Of a DNA stretch of 64,000 nt, positions 7,813 to 16,715 are shown one piece after another. Every line of letters starts with the position of its first letter. Within the stretch, counting starts at the first letter, position 1. The stretch is from positions 8,125,501 to 8,189,500 of the forward strand of contig NC_020126.1 in the NCBI RefSeq assembly GCF_000331735.1. The letters run 5' to 3'. Below the pieces are notes generated by a model. The model saw nothing but the letters and a program-made list of their open reading frames with translations. It made no database searches and had not been told where the DNA came from. The stretch comes from Myxococcus stipitatus DSM 14675. Lineage in GTDB: Bacteria > Myxococcota > Myxococcia > Myxococcales > Myxococcaceae. The translations under genes were made by a program, and so were the position numbers.

Positions 7813-10305
7813 ATGCTGCCTCTCTGCCTGCTCGTGCTCACCCTGGCCTCGGCTCCCTCGTCGGGAGCAGCGCCCACGCCTCCCATGCCTCCGCCTCCGG
7901 ACAGCATGCGCGTGCTCGCCGCCGATGAGACTCGAGCCCCCAGCACCTCGCCGCAGTCTTCTCCCGCAGCAGTGGGCACCGAGTCCGCGCCCACTCCTGT
8001 GACGAACACGGGCACCTCGCCCGCCTCCACCGCGACGGAGCAGGCACCCGCGGGTGTCGGCGTGGCGGTGAAGCCCGGGGTCGCTGCACCCGCAAAGGAT
8101 GAGCAGCAGGCGGCGAGTACGGCCCCTGCGTCGGGTGCCAGCGAGGACAAGTCAGCACAGCCCTCCGTGGCTCCTCAGCCTGACAAGGCGGCGAGCGCCA
8201 CCGCGAGCAAGTCGGCGCAGCCCTTCGTGGCTCCTCAGCCCGACAAGGCGGCGAGCGCCACCGCGAGCAAGTCGGCGCAGCCCTCCGTGAACCCGCAGCC
8301 CGCAGATGCGTCGGGTGCCAGCGCGAGCAAGTCAGCGCAGCCCTCCGTGAACCCGCAGCCCGCCGATGCGGCGAGCGCCAGCACGAGCAAGTCAGCGCAG
8401 CCCTCCGTGAACCCGCAGGCCGCCGATGCGGCGAACGCCGGCGCGAGCAAGCCGGCTGAGAACGACGCGAAGCTCTCGACGCCGGGCAACTCGGGCGCCT
8501 CGGAGCCCGCCTTCGCGAACAGCTCGGACGCTCCGGAAGATGAGCCCGAAGCTGCTCGCGAGATGGTCGAGTCCGAGTCCGCAGAGCTCGAGGAGCTGCG
8601 CGCGCTGGAAGGCGCGACACTCGACCCGGCGGCGCGTCCCAGCGCGGAGGTGATGCAGTCCCTGCGGAGACTCGGTCTGGCGAACCCGCTGCGCATGCGC
8701 ATGCTGGACGCGCTGGAGGAGCCCACCTTCCGCGACGACGACTCGCCCGAGCAACTCCCGCTCATCACCGACCTGGCCAACTTCGACGTCCGGAAGATTC
8801 AAGACCGCTACGACATCCCCGTCGAGATGCAGCCGCTGGTGGCCCAGTACATCCAATTCTTCCAGGGGCCAGGTCGTCGGTGGTTCCGCAAGTGGATGGC
8901 CCGCTCCGCGCGCTACCTGCCGGTGATGCAGCCCATCCTCGACCAGCATGGCCTGCCTCGCGACACCGTGTACCTGGCGATGATCGAGAGCGGCTTCTCC
9001 GCGCACGCCTACTCCTGGGCCCACGCCGCCGGTCCCTGGCAGTTCATCTCCAGCACGGGCAAGCAGTACGGCCTCAAGCAGGACTTCTGGGTCGATGAGC
9101 GCCGAGACCCCATCAAGGCCACCCACGCCGCCGCGACCTACCTCAAGGACCTCTACGGAGAGCTGGGTCACTGGTACCTGGCTTGGGCCGGCTACAACAC
9201 GGGCTCCGGCCGCGTGCGGCGCATGGTGGAGCGTCACGGCACCCGCAACTTCTGGGCCCTGTCCGAGGAGAAGGGCCTCGCGAAGGAGACCAAGCACTAC
9301 GTCCCCAAGCTGATTGCCGCGGCGCTGGTGGCCAAGAACCCGTCCGCCTTCGGCTTCTCCGAGAAGGAGTTCGAGTACGAGCAACCGCTCGAGTTCGACG
9401 TGGTGGACCTCACGGACGCCACGGACCTCGACGTGGTGGCCCGCGCCGCGGGCGTGCCCATCCAGTCCGTGCAGGACCTGAACCCGGAGCTGAAGCGCTG
9501 GTGCACCCCACCCGCCACCGCCAAGCGGCCCTACAAGCTGCGGCTGCCCATGGGCGCGGGCCCGCGCTTCGTGGAGGGCTTCCAGAAGATTTCGCCCTCC
9601 GAGCGACTCACCTTCCGCGTCCACAAGGTGAAGCGTGGAGACACGCTGTCCCAAATCGCGGAGCGATACGGCTCGGCCTCCGAGGCCATCCTCCAGATGA
9701 ACCGGCTCAAGAGCGCCAAGACGCTGAAGCTCAACTCCGAGCTGGTGATTCCCGTGCCCGCGGGCAAGGCGAGCCCCCAGGGTGGCGGCGCGCTGGCAAG
9801 CAAGGTCGCGCAGGCCCGCCGCAGCGGCGTCGTGGTCCATCGCCCCGAGGACGAAGTGCCCGCCGGCACGCCCAAGGGTCCCCTGGCCGCCGGCCCCGTG
9901 AAGACGGAGATCGTCAACGGCCGCACGCGCATCACGTACGGCGTGCAGTCCGGCGACAGCCTGTGGGTCATCGCCACCAAGTTCAACGTGGGCGTCGATG
10001 ACCTGAAGAAGTGGAACAACCTGCGGCGGCGCAACCCGAAGCTCCAGATTGGCTCGCTCGTGTACGTGTGGCCCAACGGTCCGGCACAGGTGGCCCCTCC
10101 CGCGAGCACCCTCGTGGTGGCCAAGCAGGTCGCGTCGAACGCGGGGAAGGCTGGCGGCAAGGTCCATGCGCTCGCCGAGGGAGAGACGCTCTGGTCCATC
10201 GCGCAGCGCTACGGCGTCACCGTCGAGGACATCATGCGGTGGAACAACATCAAGGACCACCGCACCATCCCCACGGGGAAGGTCCTCTCGCTCAGCGCGC
10301 CCTGA
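7813..10305 (+). CDS. mltD: MltD-like membrane-bound lytic murein transglycosylase with LysM repeats
   Basis: Periplasmic peptidoglycan lyase of 830 aa that cleaves MurNAc-GlcNAc with anhydro-product formation. ATG 7813 starts a signal sequence (MLPLCLLVLTLASAPSSGA). Residues about 114-213 are five 20-residue Ala/Ser/Pro-rich repeats. The SLT domain spans about 356-490, with catalytic Glu near 392 in MIESGFS, then AAGPWQFI and YNTGSGRVRR. Three LysM domains follow near 602-650, 708-754 and 784-829 (GDTLSQIAERYG, GDSLWVIATKFN, GETLWSIAQRYG). The SLT plus LysM order matches MltD, but the long repetitive linker is unusual. No lipobox is evident. Confidence 0.92.
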   Translation: MLPLCLLVLTLASAPSSGAAPTPPMPPPPDSMRVLAADETRAPSTSPQSSPAAVGTESAPTPVTNTGTSPASTATEQAPAGVGVAVKPGVAAPAKDEQQAASTAPASGASEDKSAQPSVAPQPDKAASATASKSAQPFVAPQPDKAASATASKSAQPSVNPQPADASGASASKSAQPSVNPQPADAASASTSKSAQPSVNPQAADAANAGASKPAENDAKLSTPGNSGASEPAFANSSDAPEDEPEAAREMVESESAELEELRALEGATLDPAARPSAEVMQSLRRLGLANPLRMRMLDALEEPTFRDDDSPEQLPLITDLANFDVRKIQDRYDIPVEMQPLVAQYIQFFQGPGRRWFRKWMARSARYLPVMQPILDQHGLPRDTVYLAMIESGFSAHAYSWAHAAGPWQFISSTGKQYGLKQDFWVDERRDPIKATHAAATYLKDLYGELGHWYLAWAGYNTGSGRVRRMVERHGTRNFWALSEEKGLAKETKHYVPKLIAAALVAKNPSAFGFSEKEFEYEQPLEFDVVDLTDATDLDVVARAAGVPIQSVQDLNPELKRWCTPPATAKRPYKLRLPMGAGPRFVEGFQKISPSERLTFRVHKVKRGDTLSQIAERYGSASEAILQMNRLKSAKTLKLNSELVIPVPAGKASPQGGGALASKVAQARRSGVVVHRPEDEVPAGTPKGPLAAGPVKTEIVNGRTRITYGVQSGDSLWVIATKFNVGVDDLKKWNNLRRRNPKLQIGSLVYVWPNGPAQVAPPASTLVVAKQVASNAGKAGGKVHALAEGETLWSIAQRYGVTVEDIMRWNNIKDHRTIPTGKVLSLSAP
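8152..8451 (+). repeat. five tandem 60-bp in-frame repeats in the MltD-like gene
   Basis: Five consecutive 60-bp units encode SAQPSVxPQPxDAASATASK-like 20-residue repeats. Units 1 and 2 are nearly identical (VAPQPDKA type). Units 3-5 are a diverged NPQPADA subtype. The run forms a disordered Ala/Ser/Pro-rich linker between the signal peptide and the catalytic domain. Such repeats can change number by slippage or recombination. Confidence 0.9.
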
Positions 10306-10340
10306 GCCCGCCGGGCGAGTGATTTGCAACAGGCGAGGTC

Positions 10341-11372
10341 ATGACCTCGTCCATCTCGCGAATCGAATCACTCCTCCCACTCCCTCCGCTCGAAGCCGAC
10401 GACGCTCCGCTGGGAGGGCGCTGGCCCCCCGCGCGGAGGTCCTCGCGCCTCCACGACAACACCGTGGAGTCCGCCCCCACCATCTCGCTTTCGCGACCAC
10501 CGTCCCCGCGCGTCGAGACGGGGCCCACGCCCCCCGCGCCCCCTGCCCCACCGCTCACCCACGCGCGCTTCACTCAACAGCCCCAGCTCGCCGACGTGGC
10601 CTCGGGACACCTCGTCCTCGGCCCGGGCTCACGCGGTGATGGCTTGCGCGCGGTGCAGACGGCGCTCTTGAAGATGGGCTTCGCGCTTCATGGCGGCGCG
10701 GATGGACACTTCGGCGCCCAGACACAGCGAGCCCTGCGCAACTTCCAGACGCACGCGAGCCTCACCTTCCCCGCCGTCAAACCCACGGGGCTCCTGGACT
10801 CCGCCACGCTCCATGCACTCGAGGCCCTCGCGCCCGAGCCCGGCATGCGAGGCCAACCCCAGGGGCTTCCTCTCGCGACCTACGACGGCGAGCCCGTGAG
10901 GGTCATCGTCGCGCTGCGAGAGCACCGCACGTTCCTCTACGACACCGAAGGGCGCATCGTGGACATCGTGCCGAATGCCTCGGGCACCCCGGCCACACCG
11001 ACACGGCCGGGCCTCAAGGTCGTCAAGACCCGGCTCCATCAGGCCGCCGCGGAGGCCGCTGGCGAGCGACTGTGGAATGACCGGTCCGTCTTCGGTGCGC
11101 GCATCCTGGACCTGTCCTGGGCGGATGGGCGCCATTCCGGGGAGGAGCTGCATGGAACCAACGCCCCCGCCCTGCTGGGCGGAGACGTGTCCCACGGCTG
11201 CATCCGTCACTCGAACGAAGCCATCATCGCGCTCCACGATGCGCTCTCCGTGGGAGACCGCGTGGCCATCGTGGAGCACGTGAACGACCCGCGCCTGGGA
11301 GGCCAGGCGCCCGTCGCTCGCGGGACTACCCTTCCTCGAGCAGCGCCTTCAGCTCGCGCACCCGCCGGGTGA
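10341..11372 (+). CDS. YkuD-type L,D-transpeptidase with peptidoglycan-binding domain
   Basis: A 343-aa protein with three parts. Residues 1-85 are a Pro-rich, low-complexity head. About 95-150 is a PG_binding_1 domain (GSRGDGLRAVQTALLKMGF, DGHFGAQTQRALRNFQ). About 190-305 is the YkuD domain, with HGTNAPALLGGDVSHGCIRHS and catalytic Cys near 287. L,D-transpeptidases form 3-3 cross-links or attach proteins to peptidoglycan. No signal peptide or membrane segment is visible in the ATG 10341 product, which is odd for an envelope enzyme. The 3' end overlaps the convergent AAA+ gene by 47 bp. It follows the MltD-like gene by 35 bp. Confidence 0.85.
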   Translation: MTSSISRIESLLPLPPLEADDAPLGGRWPPARRSSRLHDNTVESAPTISLSRPPSPRVETGPTPPAPPAPPLTHARFTQQPQLADVASGHLVLGPGSRGDGLRAVQTALLKMGFALHGGADGHFGAQTQRALRNFQTHASLTFPAVKPTGLLDSATLHALEALAPEPGMRGQPQGLPLATYDGEPVRVIVALREHRTFLYDTEGRIVDIVPNASGTPATPTRPGLKVVKTRLHQAAAEAAGERLWNDRSVFGARILDLSWADGRHSGEELHGTNAPALLGGDVSHGCIRHSNEAIIALHDALSVGDRVAIVEHVNDPRLGGQAPVARGTTLPRAAPSARAPAG

Positions 11373-13089
11373 TGAGGTCCCGGTCGATGGAGCGGTAGGC
11401 CTCCGGCAGCAGCTCCCGGCTGGTGCACTCCTGCACCGCGACCAGGTTCTGGAGCTCGATTTCGAGCGGATAGCTGGGCGGCACGAAGTCCGCGAGCACC
11501 GCCGCCAGGTCGTCCTTCGACACGGCCTCACGCCCGTCCGCCAGCGCGCGGAACTTCGAGCGCACCATGACGGCTTCGATATCCGCGCCGCTGAAGGCGC
11601 GAACCCCTTGCGGAATCAACGTGGAGAACGAGTCGATGCCATCCACTGACACGCCCGTCTTCTTGGACATCACCTTGAAGAGCTCGTCCCGCTCCGCGTC
11701 GGTCTGCGGATAGAAGAGCGCCAGGTGCTCCTCCGCGCGGCCCTGCCGCTTCAGGTCGATGGGCAGCAGGTCCGGCCGCGCCGTCATCAGGAACCAGACA
11801 ATCTTGCCGCGGTACTGCGTGTTGCCCATGAAGGAGGCAATGGAGCCGAAGACGCGGCTGCTCGTGCCGGAGTCCCCACCCGAGTCGCGGTTGCCGAGGA
11901 AGGTGTCCGCCTCGTCAATCATCACCGCCACCGGCCACAGCGCCTTGAGGAGGTTGAAGATCTTCTCGAGGTTCGCCTCGGTGACGCCCTGCCACTGGCT
12001 GCGGAAGTTCAGGAACTTCACCACCGGGATGCCAATCTCACCGGCGAAGCAGCTCACCATGAAGGTCTTGCCCGTGCCCACCGGGCCCGACAGCAGGTAG
12101 CCCATGGGCATGACTTCCAGGCGGCCCTTCTTAAGCGCCGACGCGGCCTGCCGCAGCATCTGCTTCGCCTTGGCATGTCCGGCCACCGCGTCCAGCGTGT
12201 GCACCGGCTCGATGAACTCGAGGAGGCCGTGGCACTCCGCCTGGATGATCTCCTTCTTCTTCTCCTTGAGCAGGTCGGAGGTGATGCGAATCTCGCGCTC
12301 GAGCGCCTCCGTCAGCACGCGGTCCAGGTTGATGCGGGACAGGCCCGCCGTCATCTTCGCCAGGCCCGCCAGCGGCACGTCGGACAGCGACTGGAGCCGC
12401 TTGCCCTCCAGCTTGTAGCGCACGTACTCCAGCCGTTCCTCCTCGGTGGGAAGCGGCAGCTCGATGGGCGCCACGTACGGGTTGCGGGAGATGCGCGGGG
12501 AGATGTCCGCGAGGTTCTCCGCCAGCAGCACGATGGACACGTCGCCGGCGAGGAACTGCGGGTCATGCGCCCACTTGTCCATCGTGGCCAGCACGAAGCG
12601 GTCCTCGGACGACAGGTGGGAGATCTCCCCGCCTGGCACCAGCGTCTCCGCGAAGTCGATGATGAGCGCCAGCGAGCGTCCCTCGCTCAGCCGCATCCGC
12701 AGGAAGTTCTCCAGGACTTGGAGCGCCCGCCCCGGGTCTCTCGGCATCACCTTGGCGTAGTCCGTGCCGTACATCGCGTCGTAGCCGGACATGACCCGCG
12801 CCAGGTCCTTCTGCGTCTCCGGCGTGGCCGAGCGGATGCCCGACGAGCGGTCATAGAAGAGGACGTGGTCCCGGCCGCCGAACAGCTCCTCGGAGAGGAA
12901 GGTCTTCAGCGTGCCGAAGCCCTTCGCGTTGTCCTCCATCTGGAGCGGCTGCAGGTCCCTCACCGCTCCGTAGAGCAGGAAGGTGTTGACCGTCTTCGTG
13001 TAGTACTTCCGAGCCAACTGCTGCGCCCAGCGGGGGAGGTCCGCCAACGGATCTTCCTTCTGGACCTTGCGTACCTTGCTCACGGACAC
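11326..13089 (-). CDS. AAA+ ATPase, Ycf46-like
   Basis: A 587-aa cytoplasmic ATPase. The start is GTG 13089 (GTG 13083 is an alternative), directly after GAGGAGGAG. The N-terminal half (about 1-270) looks like a degenerate AAA module: FLLYGAVRDL and ALIIDFAETL lie where Walker motifs would be. The C-terminal AAA domain has Walker A GPVGTGKT near 332-339, Walker B VAVMIDEAD near 391, and sensor-1-like WFLMTARPDLLP followed by LKRQGRAEEH. This double arrangement recalls cyanobacterial/plastid Ycf46 proteins, whose role is poorly defined. It lies 79 bp downstream of the Ser/Thr kinase gene and is probably cotranscribed with it. Confidence 0.82.
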   Translation of the reverse strand: MSVSKVRKVQKEDPLADLPRWAQQLARKYYTKTVNTFLLYGAVRDLQPLQMEDNAKGFGTLKTFLSEELFGGRDHVLFYDRSSGIRSATPETQKDLARVMSGYDAMYGTDYAKVMPRDPGRALQVLENFLRMRLSEGRSLALIIDFAETLVPGGEISHLSSEDRFVLATMDKWAHDPQFLAGDVSIVLLAENLADISPRISRNPYVAPIELPLPTEEERLEYVRYKLEGKRLQSLSDVPLAGLAKMTAGLSRINLDRVLTEALEREIRITSDLLKEKKKEIIQAECHGLLEFIEPVHTLDAVAGHAKAKQMLRQAASALKKGRLEVMPMGYLLSGPVGTGKTFMVSCFAGEIGIPVVKFLNFRSQWQGVTEANLEKIFNLLKALWPVAVMIDEADTFLGNRDSGGDSGTSSRVFGSIASFMGNTQYRGKIVWFLMTARPDLLPIDLKRQGRAEEHLALFYPQTDAERDELFKVMSKKTGVSVDGIDSFSTLIPQGVRAFSGADIEAVMVRSKFRALADGREAVSKDDLAAVLADFVPPSYPLEIELQNLVAVQECTSRELLPEAYRSIDRDLITRRVRELKALLEEG

Positions 13090-13168
13090 ACTCCTCCTCT
13101 CGCTCCTCCGCGCGGGGAGCGGGCGTACCCACTTCCCACGGAGGAAGCGGGCCTCGATTTCATGAAGA

Positions 13169-15811
13169 CTAGCGGCAGCGAAGCTGCTTTTTGAGTGAAA
13201 CCGCCGGCAGGGTGACGATGGATTCTCCGGCCGCGGGAGCCGGGATCTCCACCTCCACGTCGTTGTGGCACTTGAGCTTCAAGGTGAGCCGCCGGACGTT
13301 CGAGGACACGAGCACCGTCTGAGGTGTCTCGCCCAGCTCCTCGCCATTCGCGAAGATGACGGCGCCTTCGGGACGGGACTCGACCTTCACCGAGACCTTC
13401 GTCACCAGGGGCTCCAGCTTCACATTCACTTCGGCCGGCGCCTCGCCCGACACCTGCACGCGCTTGGACACGGGCTTGTGCTGCGGAGCGCTGACCTCCA
13501 CCACCCACTCCTGGCTGGACACGACCACGCCCTTGATGAAGGCGTCCGAGCGGCCCTGCTCCCGCACCACCTTGCCGTCCACCTTCACCTGCGCGTCCGA
13601 CGGATGCGTGACGAGCACCAGTGAGGCAGTGCGAACCAGGCTCTCCAGCGTGACCTCCACCGGCGAGACTTCCTTGCCGCTGTTCACCTGGAGCGTCCGC
13701 GTGAAGGTCTTGTAGCCCTCCGCGCTCACCGTCACCATCACCGGCCCGGCCTGGACCTCGCGCAGCAGCGTGGGGCCACCGCCCTCAATCACGACGGGCT
13801 GGGTGTCCAGCATCACCTGAACCCGGCCGCGCACCTCCTGCGGCACTCGCTGCAGGTCCAGCATGACGTAGCCCACGCCTGGACGCGTCGCGACCCATCC
13901 GACGACGGAGAGGACCACGAGCGCGAGCACGCCGACCACCGCGTACAACACCCGCTTGTCCAAGCCCCGCTGGTTCAGCGCGGGCACGGACGCCGTGGGC
14001 CGCTCCTCGAAGTCGTCTTCCTCCTGCCGAGGCTGCGGGACGGGACGCGGAGGCCGCGACGGAGCACCCGGGCCCAGCATGGGCGGAGACCCCGTGGCCC
14101 GCGCACCTCCCTGGAGTCCCTCCGCCAGCGCCGCGCGGGAGATTCCTTGCGACACATCCGGGGGCAGCGCCGCGCGGGAGATTCCCTGCGACACATCCGG
14201 CGGGGGCACATCCCGAGCGATACGGGGCAGCCCATCTCCCGCCCCACGACTGCCGCGAGGACCGGGCGCGGAGGCCGCGACGTCCGAGGGAATCACCGTG
14301 GGCAGCGTCACCGACGGCCGGGACGACTGCGGCGCGGACGCCGTCACCACGGGGATGTTGGCGTGGGACAGCCGAGGCGCGGAGGGCGGAGCGATAGGCG
14401 CGATGACCGCCGTCTTGCCCGACAGGTTCTCCTCATCCTCGTCCAGCTGCGTCGCGCGGGCCTCCAGCGGGGTGATGGTGCGCCCGACGCTCGCGCCGGG
14501 GTCCGTGGTGGGTTCCGGACTGTCGTCGAAGACGTGGTCGCTGGAGACGAGCTGCGTCGCCATGACCTCGTCTTCCTTCGGCGTGGGCGCCGCGGTGGCG
14601 GCGGTCAGCTTGGGCAGCGCGGCCAGCGTGGGCGAGCGCCGCACGGGAGAAGGCGACGGCGACACGACCCCCATGGCCGCGGTGGCGCGGGGCGGCGCGG
14701 CCACCGGCTGCACCACGGGAACCTGCGCGAGCGAGGGCGAGGACGCCGCGGGGGGCGGCGCGGACAGGCCGCCCGGGCCCACGCCCGAGGAGGCCTCCAG
14801 CGCCGCGAGCATTCCATCCGGAGGACGGATGTCGGCGTAGTCGGACAGGCGCTGCTTCTCGCGCTCCACTTCCTCCGCGAAGGTGGACTTCATGTACTGC
14901 ATGAGGTCCTTGCGGCCGAAGATGGTCTCGCTGGTGATGAGGAAGCGCTGGAGGTCGTCCCCCAGCTCGCTGGCGTACTGGTAGCGCTCGTCCACGTCCT
15001 TCGCGAGCGCGCGCATCACGATCTTCTCCAGCGCCTCCGGGATGCGCCGGTTGTACGTGGAGGGCGGCGGGACCTCCGCCTTGCGCACCTTCTCCAGCAC
15101 GCTGAAGTCGCTGTCGCCCACGAAGAGCCGCTCGCCGGTGAGCATCTCGTAGAGACACACGCCGATGGCGAACACGTCCGAGCGCCGGTCCAGCGGCAGG
15201 CCGCGGATCTGCTCCGGGCTCATGTAGCCGAACTTGCCCTTGAGGATGCCGGCCTGCGTCTTGGTCGCCTTGCCCGCGGCCTTGGCGATGCCGAAGTCGA
15301 TGACCTTGACCTCGCCCTCGAAGGAGATGAGGACGTTCTGCGGCGAGATGTCGCGGTGGACGATGTTCATGTCCCGCCCCATCCCGTCCTTCTTCCGGTG
15401 GGCGTAGTCCAGGCCCTCGCACATCTTCGAGAGGCAGAAGGCCACCAGCGGCACCGGCGCGGGCTCTCCCTTCTTCCGACAGCGGTCGAAGATGGCCCGC
15501 ATGTCCTTGCCGGGGATGTACTCCATCGAGATGAAGTAGCTGCTGGTGATCTGCCCCAGCTCGTAGATCTGCGCGATGTTGGCGTGGCTCAGCTGGACGC
15601 TGATCTTCGCCTCATCGATGAACATCGAGATGAACTCTTCGTCCTCCGCGATGTTCGGCAGGATGCGCTTGATGGCGACGAGCCGCTCGAAGCCGCTCGC
15701 GCCGAACTGCTTCCCGCGCCACACCTCCGCCATGCCGCCGATGTTGACGCGGTCCAGAAGGAGGTACTTCCCAAATGGAATGGGCTGCCGCTTCGGTTGA
15801 GAGGTCGTCAC
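13169..15811 (-). CDS. Ser/Thr protein kinase with transmembrane segment and PEGA-like C-terminus
   Basis: An 880-aa transmembrane eukaryotic-type kinase starting at GTG 15811. The kinase domain (about 13-290) is intact: glycine-loop VNIGGMAEVWRG, Lys in VAIKRIL, catalytic loop VHRDISPQN, VIDFGIAKA and GYMSPEQIRG. A low-complexity Ala/Pro-rich linker of about 300 residues follows and contains a duplicated 13-residue unit. A membrane helix (about 619-641, VVGVLALVVLSVVGWV) leads to an extracytoplasmic region with PEGA-type repeats (VDGKVVREQG, RPEGAVIFANGEELG). This is the common Pkn architecture of myxobacteria. The downstream AAA+ protein is a candidate partner; substrates are unknown. Confidence 0.92.
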   Translation of the reverse strand: MTTSQPKRQPIPFGKYLLLDRVNIGGMAEVWRGKQFGASGFERLVAIKRILPNIAEDEEFISMFIDEAKISVQLSHANIAQIYELGQITSSYFISMEYIPGKDMRAIFDRCRKKGEPAPVPLVAFCLSKMCEGLDYAHRKKDGMGRDMNIVHRDISPQNVLISFEGEVKVIDFGIAKAAGKATKTQAGILKGKFGYMSPEQIRGLPLDRRSDVFAIGVCLYEMLTGERLFVGDSDFSVLEKVRKAEVPPPSTYNRRIPEALEKIVMRALAKDVDERYQYASELGDDLQRFLITSETIFGRKDLMQYMKSTFAEEVEREKQRLSDYADIRPPDGMLAALEASSGVGPGGLSAPPPAASSPSLAQVPVVQPVAAPPRATAAMGVVSPSPSPVRRSPTLAALPKLTAATAAPTPKEDEVMATQLVSSDHVFDDSPEPTTDPGASVGRTITPLEARATQLDEDEENLSGKTAVIAPIAPPSAPRLSHANIPVVTASAPQSSRPSVTLPTVIPSDVAASAPGPRGSRGAGDGLPRIARDVPPPDVSQGISRAALPPDVSQGISRAALAEGLQGGARATGSPPMLGPGAPSRPPRPVPQPRQEEDDFEERPTASVPALNQRGLDKRVLYAVVGVLALVVLSVVGWVATRPGVGYVMLDLQRVPQEVRGRVQVMLDTQPVVIEGGGPTLLREVQAGPVMVTVSAEGYKTFTRTLQVNSGKEVSPVEVTLESLVRTASLVLVTHPSDAQVKVDGKVVREQGRSDAFIKGVVVSSQEWVVEVSAPQHKPVSKRVQVSGEAPAEVNVKLEPLVTKVSVKVESRPEGAVIFANGEELGETPQTVLVSSNVRRLTLKLKCHNDVEVEIPAPAAGESIVTLPAVSLKKQLRCR
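14126..14203 (-). repeat. two tandem 39-bp in-frame repeats in the kinase linker
   Basis: Two adjacent 39-bp units, differing at only two positions, encode PPDVSQGISRAAL twice in the disordered linker between kinase domain and membrane helix. The near identity suggests a recent duplication. Confidence 0.85.
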
Positions 15812-15932
15812 GTGGGGAAGGGTCCGTTCGAGGGGAGCCTAGCGATCACCCATTCATAGGGTCAACCACACGGGAGCCTCTCACGCGCCCCCCAGACAGG
15901 CAGGCAACAGGGACGTAGCACGCTCGTTTTTC

Positions 15933-16715
15933 TCAAGGTTGGAGACTCGAGGTCCCGCCGTCCGTCGCTCCGTCGAGCTGCGAGGGCGCGGAGTCGCGGA
16001 ACGCGTCGCCCGGCTCGGGTGGCGCCTCGTCCGGAATCGCGGGCTGGACCAGGAGGAAGCGCACCTCGCCCCGGGCCGCGAGCAGCTCCGGCGGCCCGAA
16101 GCGCGTCTCCGCCGACAGGCCCACCATCGTCACCCAGGCGGCCTTGCGCTCGGGGGCCACACAGTAGAGCACCGTGCCAGGGAGCACACCTGGGGCCGCG
16201 CGGACAGGCCCCTCGCAGTCCTTCCGGACCTGGAGGGTATAGGCCGTCATCGGCTCCCCACGCACGAGGTAGGGAGGACGGCCCATCTCCTCCAGCAAGG
16301 GCTGGAGCACGCGAGGGTCCTCCGCCACGGTGGTCTGGGTGGACAATTCCTGCGCCAGCTTCTGGAAGCGCTGCAGGGACATGGAGGCCATGTCCGTGGA
16401 GTCGATGGGGATGCGGCTCTCTGCCAGCACCAGGTCGGCGAAGAGCGACCCCACCAGCAGGATGGGCAGCAGCCGGTAGCCCTTGAAGTCCTCGGCCTTG
16501 CCGCGCGCGAGGCCCCCCAGCACCACCACACCCAGAGCCAGCGCGGTCAGCGACAACACCACGGCGGGGCGCACGGGCGAGGGCAGCTCCACCAGGGCGG
16601 ACACCTCCGCGCTGCGCGCCCGCACGGCGTCCGACAGGTCTCCTCCGTAAATCCAAGCGATGGCGGCCAGGCTGAGCACATTGCCCAGCAGAGTCTTGCG
16701 GGAAGGAAGCGTCAT
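15933..16715 (-). CDS. membrane protein of unknown function in an ABC transporter operon
   Basis: A 260-aa protein whose ATG overlaps the stop of the permease gene by 4 bp. It has two or three N-terminal helices (TLLGNVLSLAAIAWIYG, PAVVLSLTALALGVVVLGG, LLPILLVGSLFADLVLA). The following extracytoplasmic domain contains a Cys pair in VRKDCEGPVRAAPG and VLYCVAPERK, about 20 residues apart, which could form a disulfide. The tail is acidic and Pro-rich. It is the last gene of the four-gene operon starting at 20345. I do not recognise the family; an accessory role for the exporter is inferred from tight coupling only. Confidence 0.75.
   Translation of the reverse strand: MTLPSRKTLLGNVLSLAAIAWIYGGDLSDAVRARSAEVSALVELPSPVRPAVVLSLTALALGVVVLGGLARGKAEDFKGYRLLPILLVGSLFADLVLAESRIPIDSTDMASMSLQRFQKLAQELSTQTTVAEDPRVLQPLLEEMGRPPYLVRGEPMTAYTLQVRKDCEGPVRAAPGVLPGTVLYCVAPERKAAWVTMVGLSAETRFGPPELLAARGEVRFLLVQPAIPDEAPPEPGDAFRDSAPSQLDGATDGGTSSLQP

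Noticed and set aside
8152-8451. Regular repeats considered as a CRISPR array
   Set aside because: Units are contiguous, in frame and without unique spacers; no cas genes are present.
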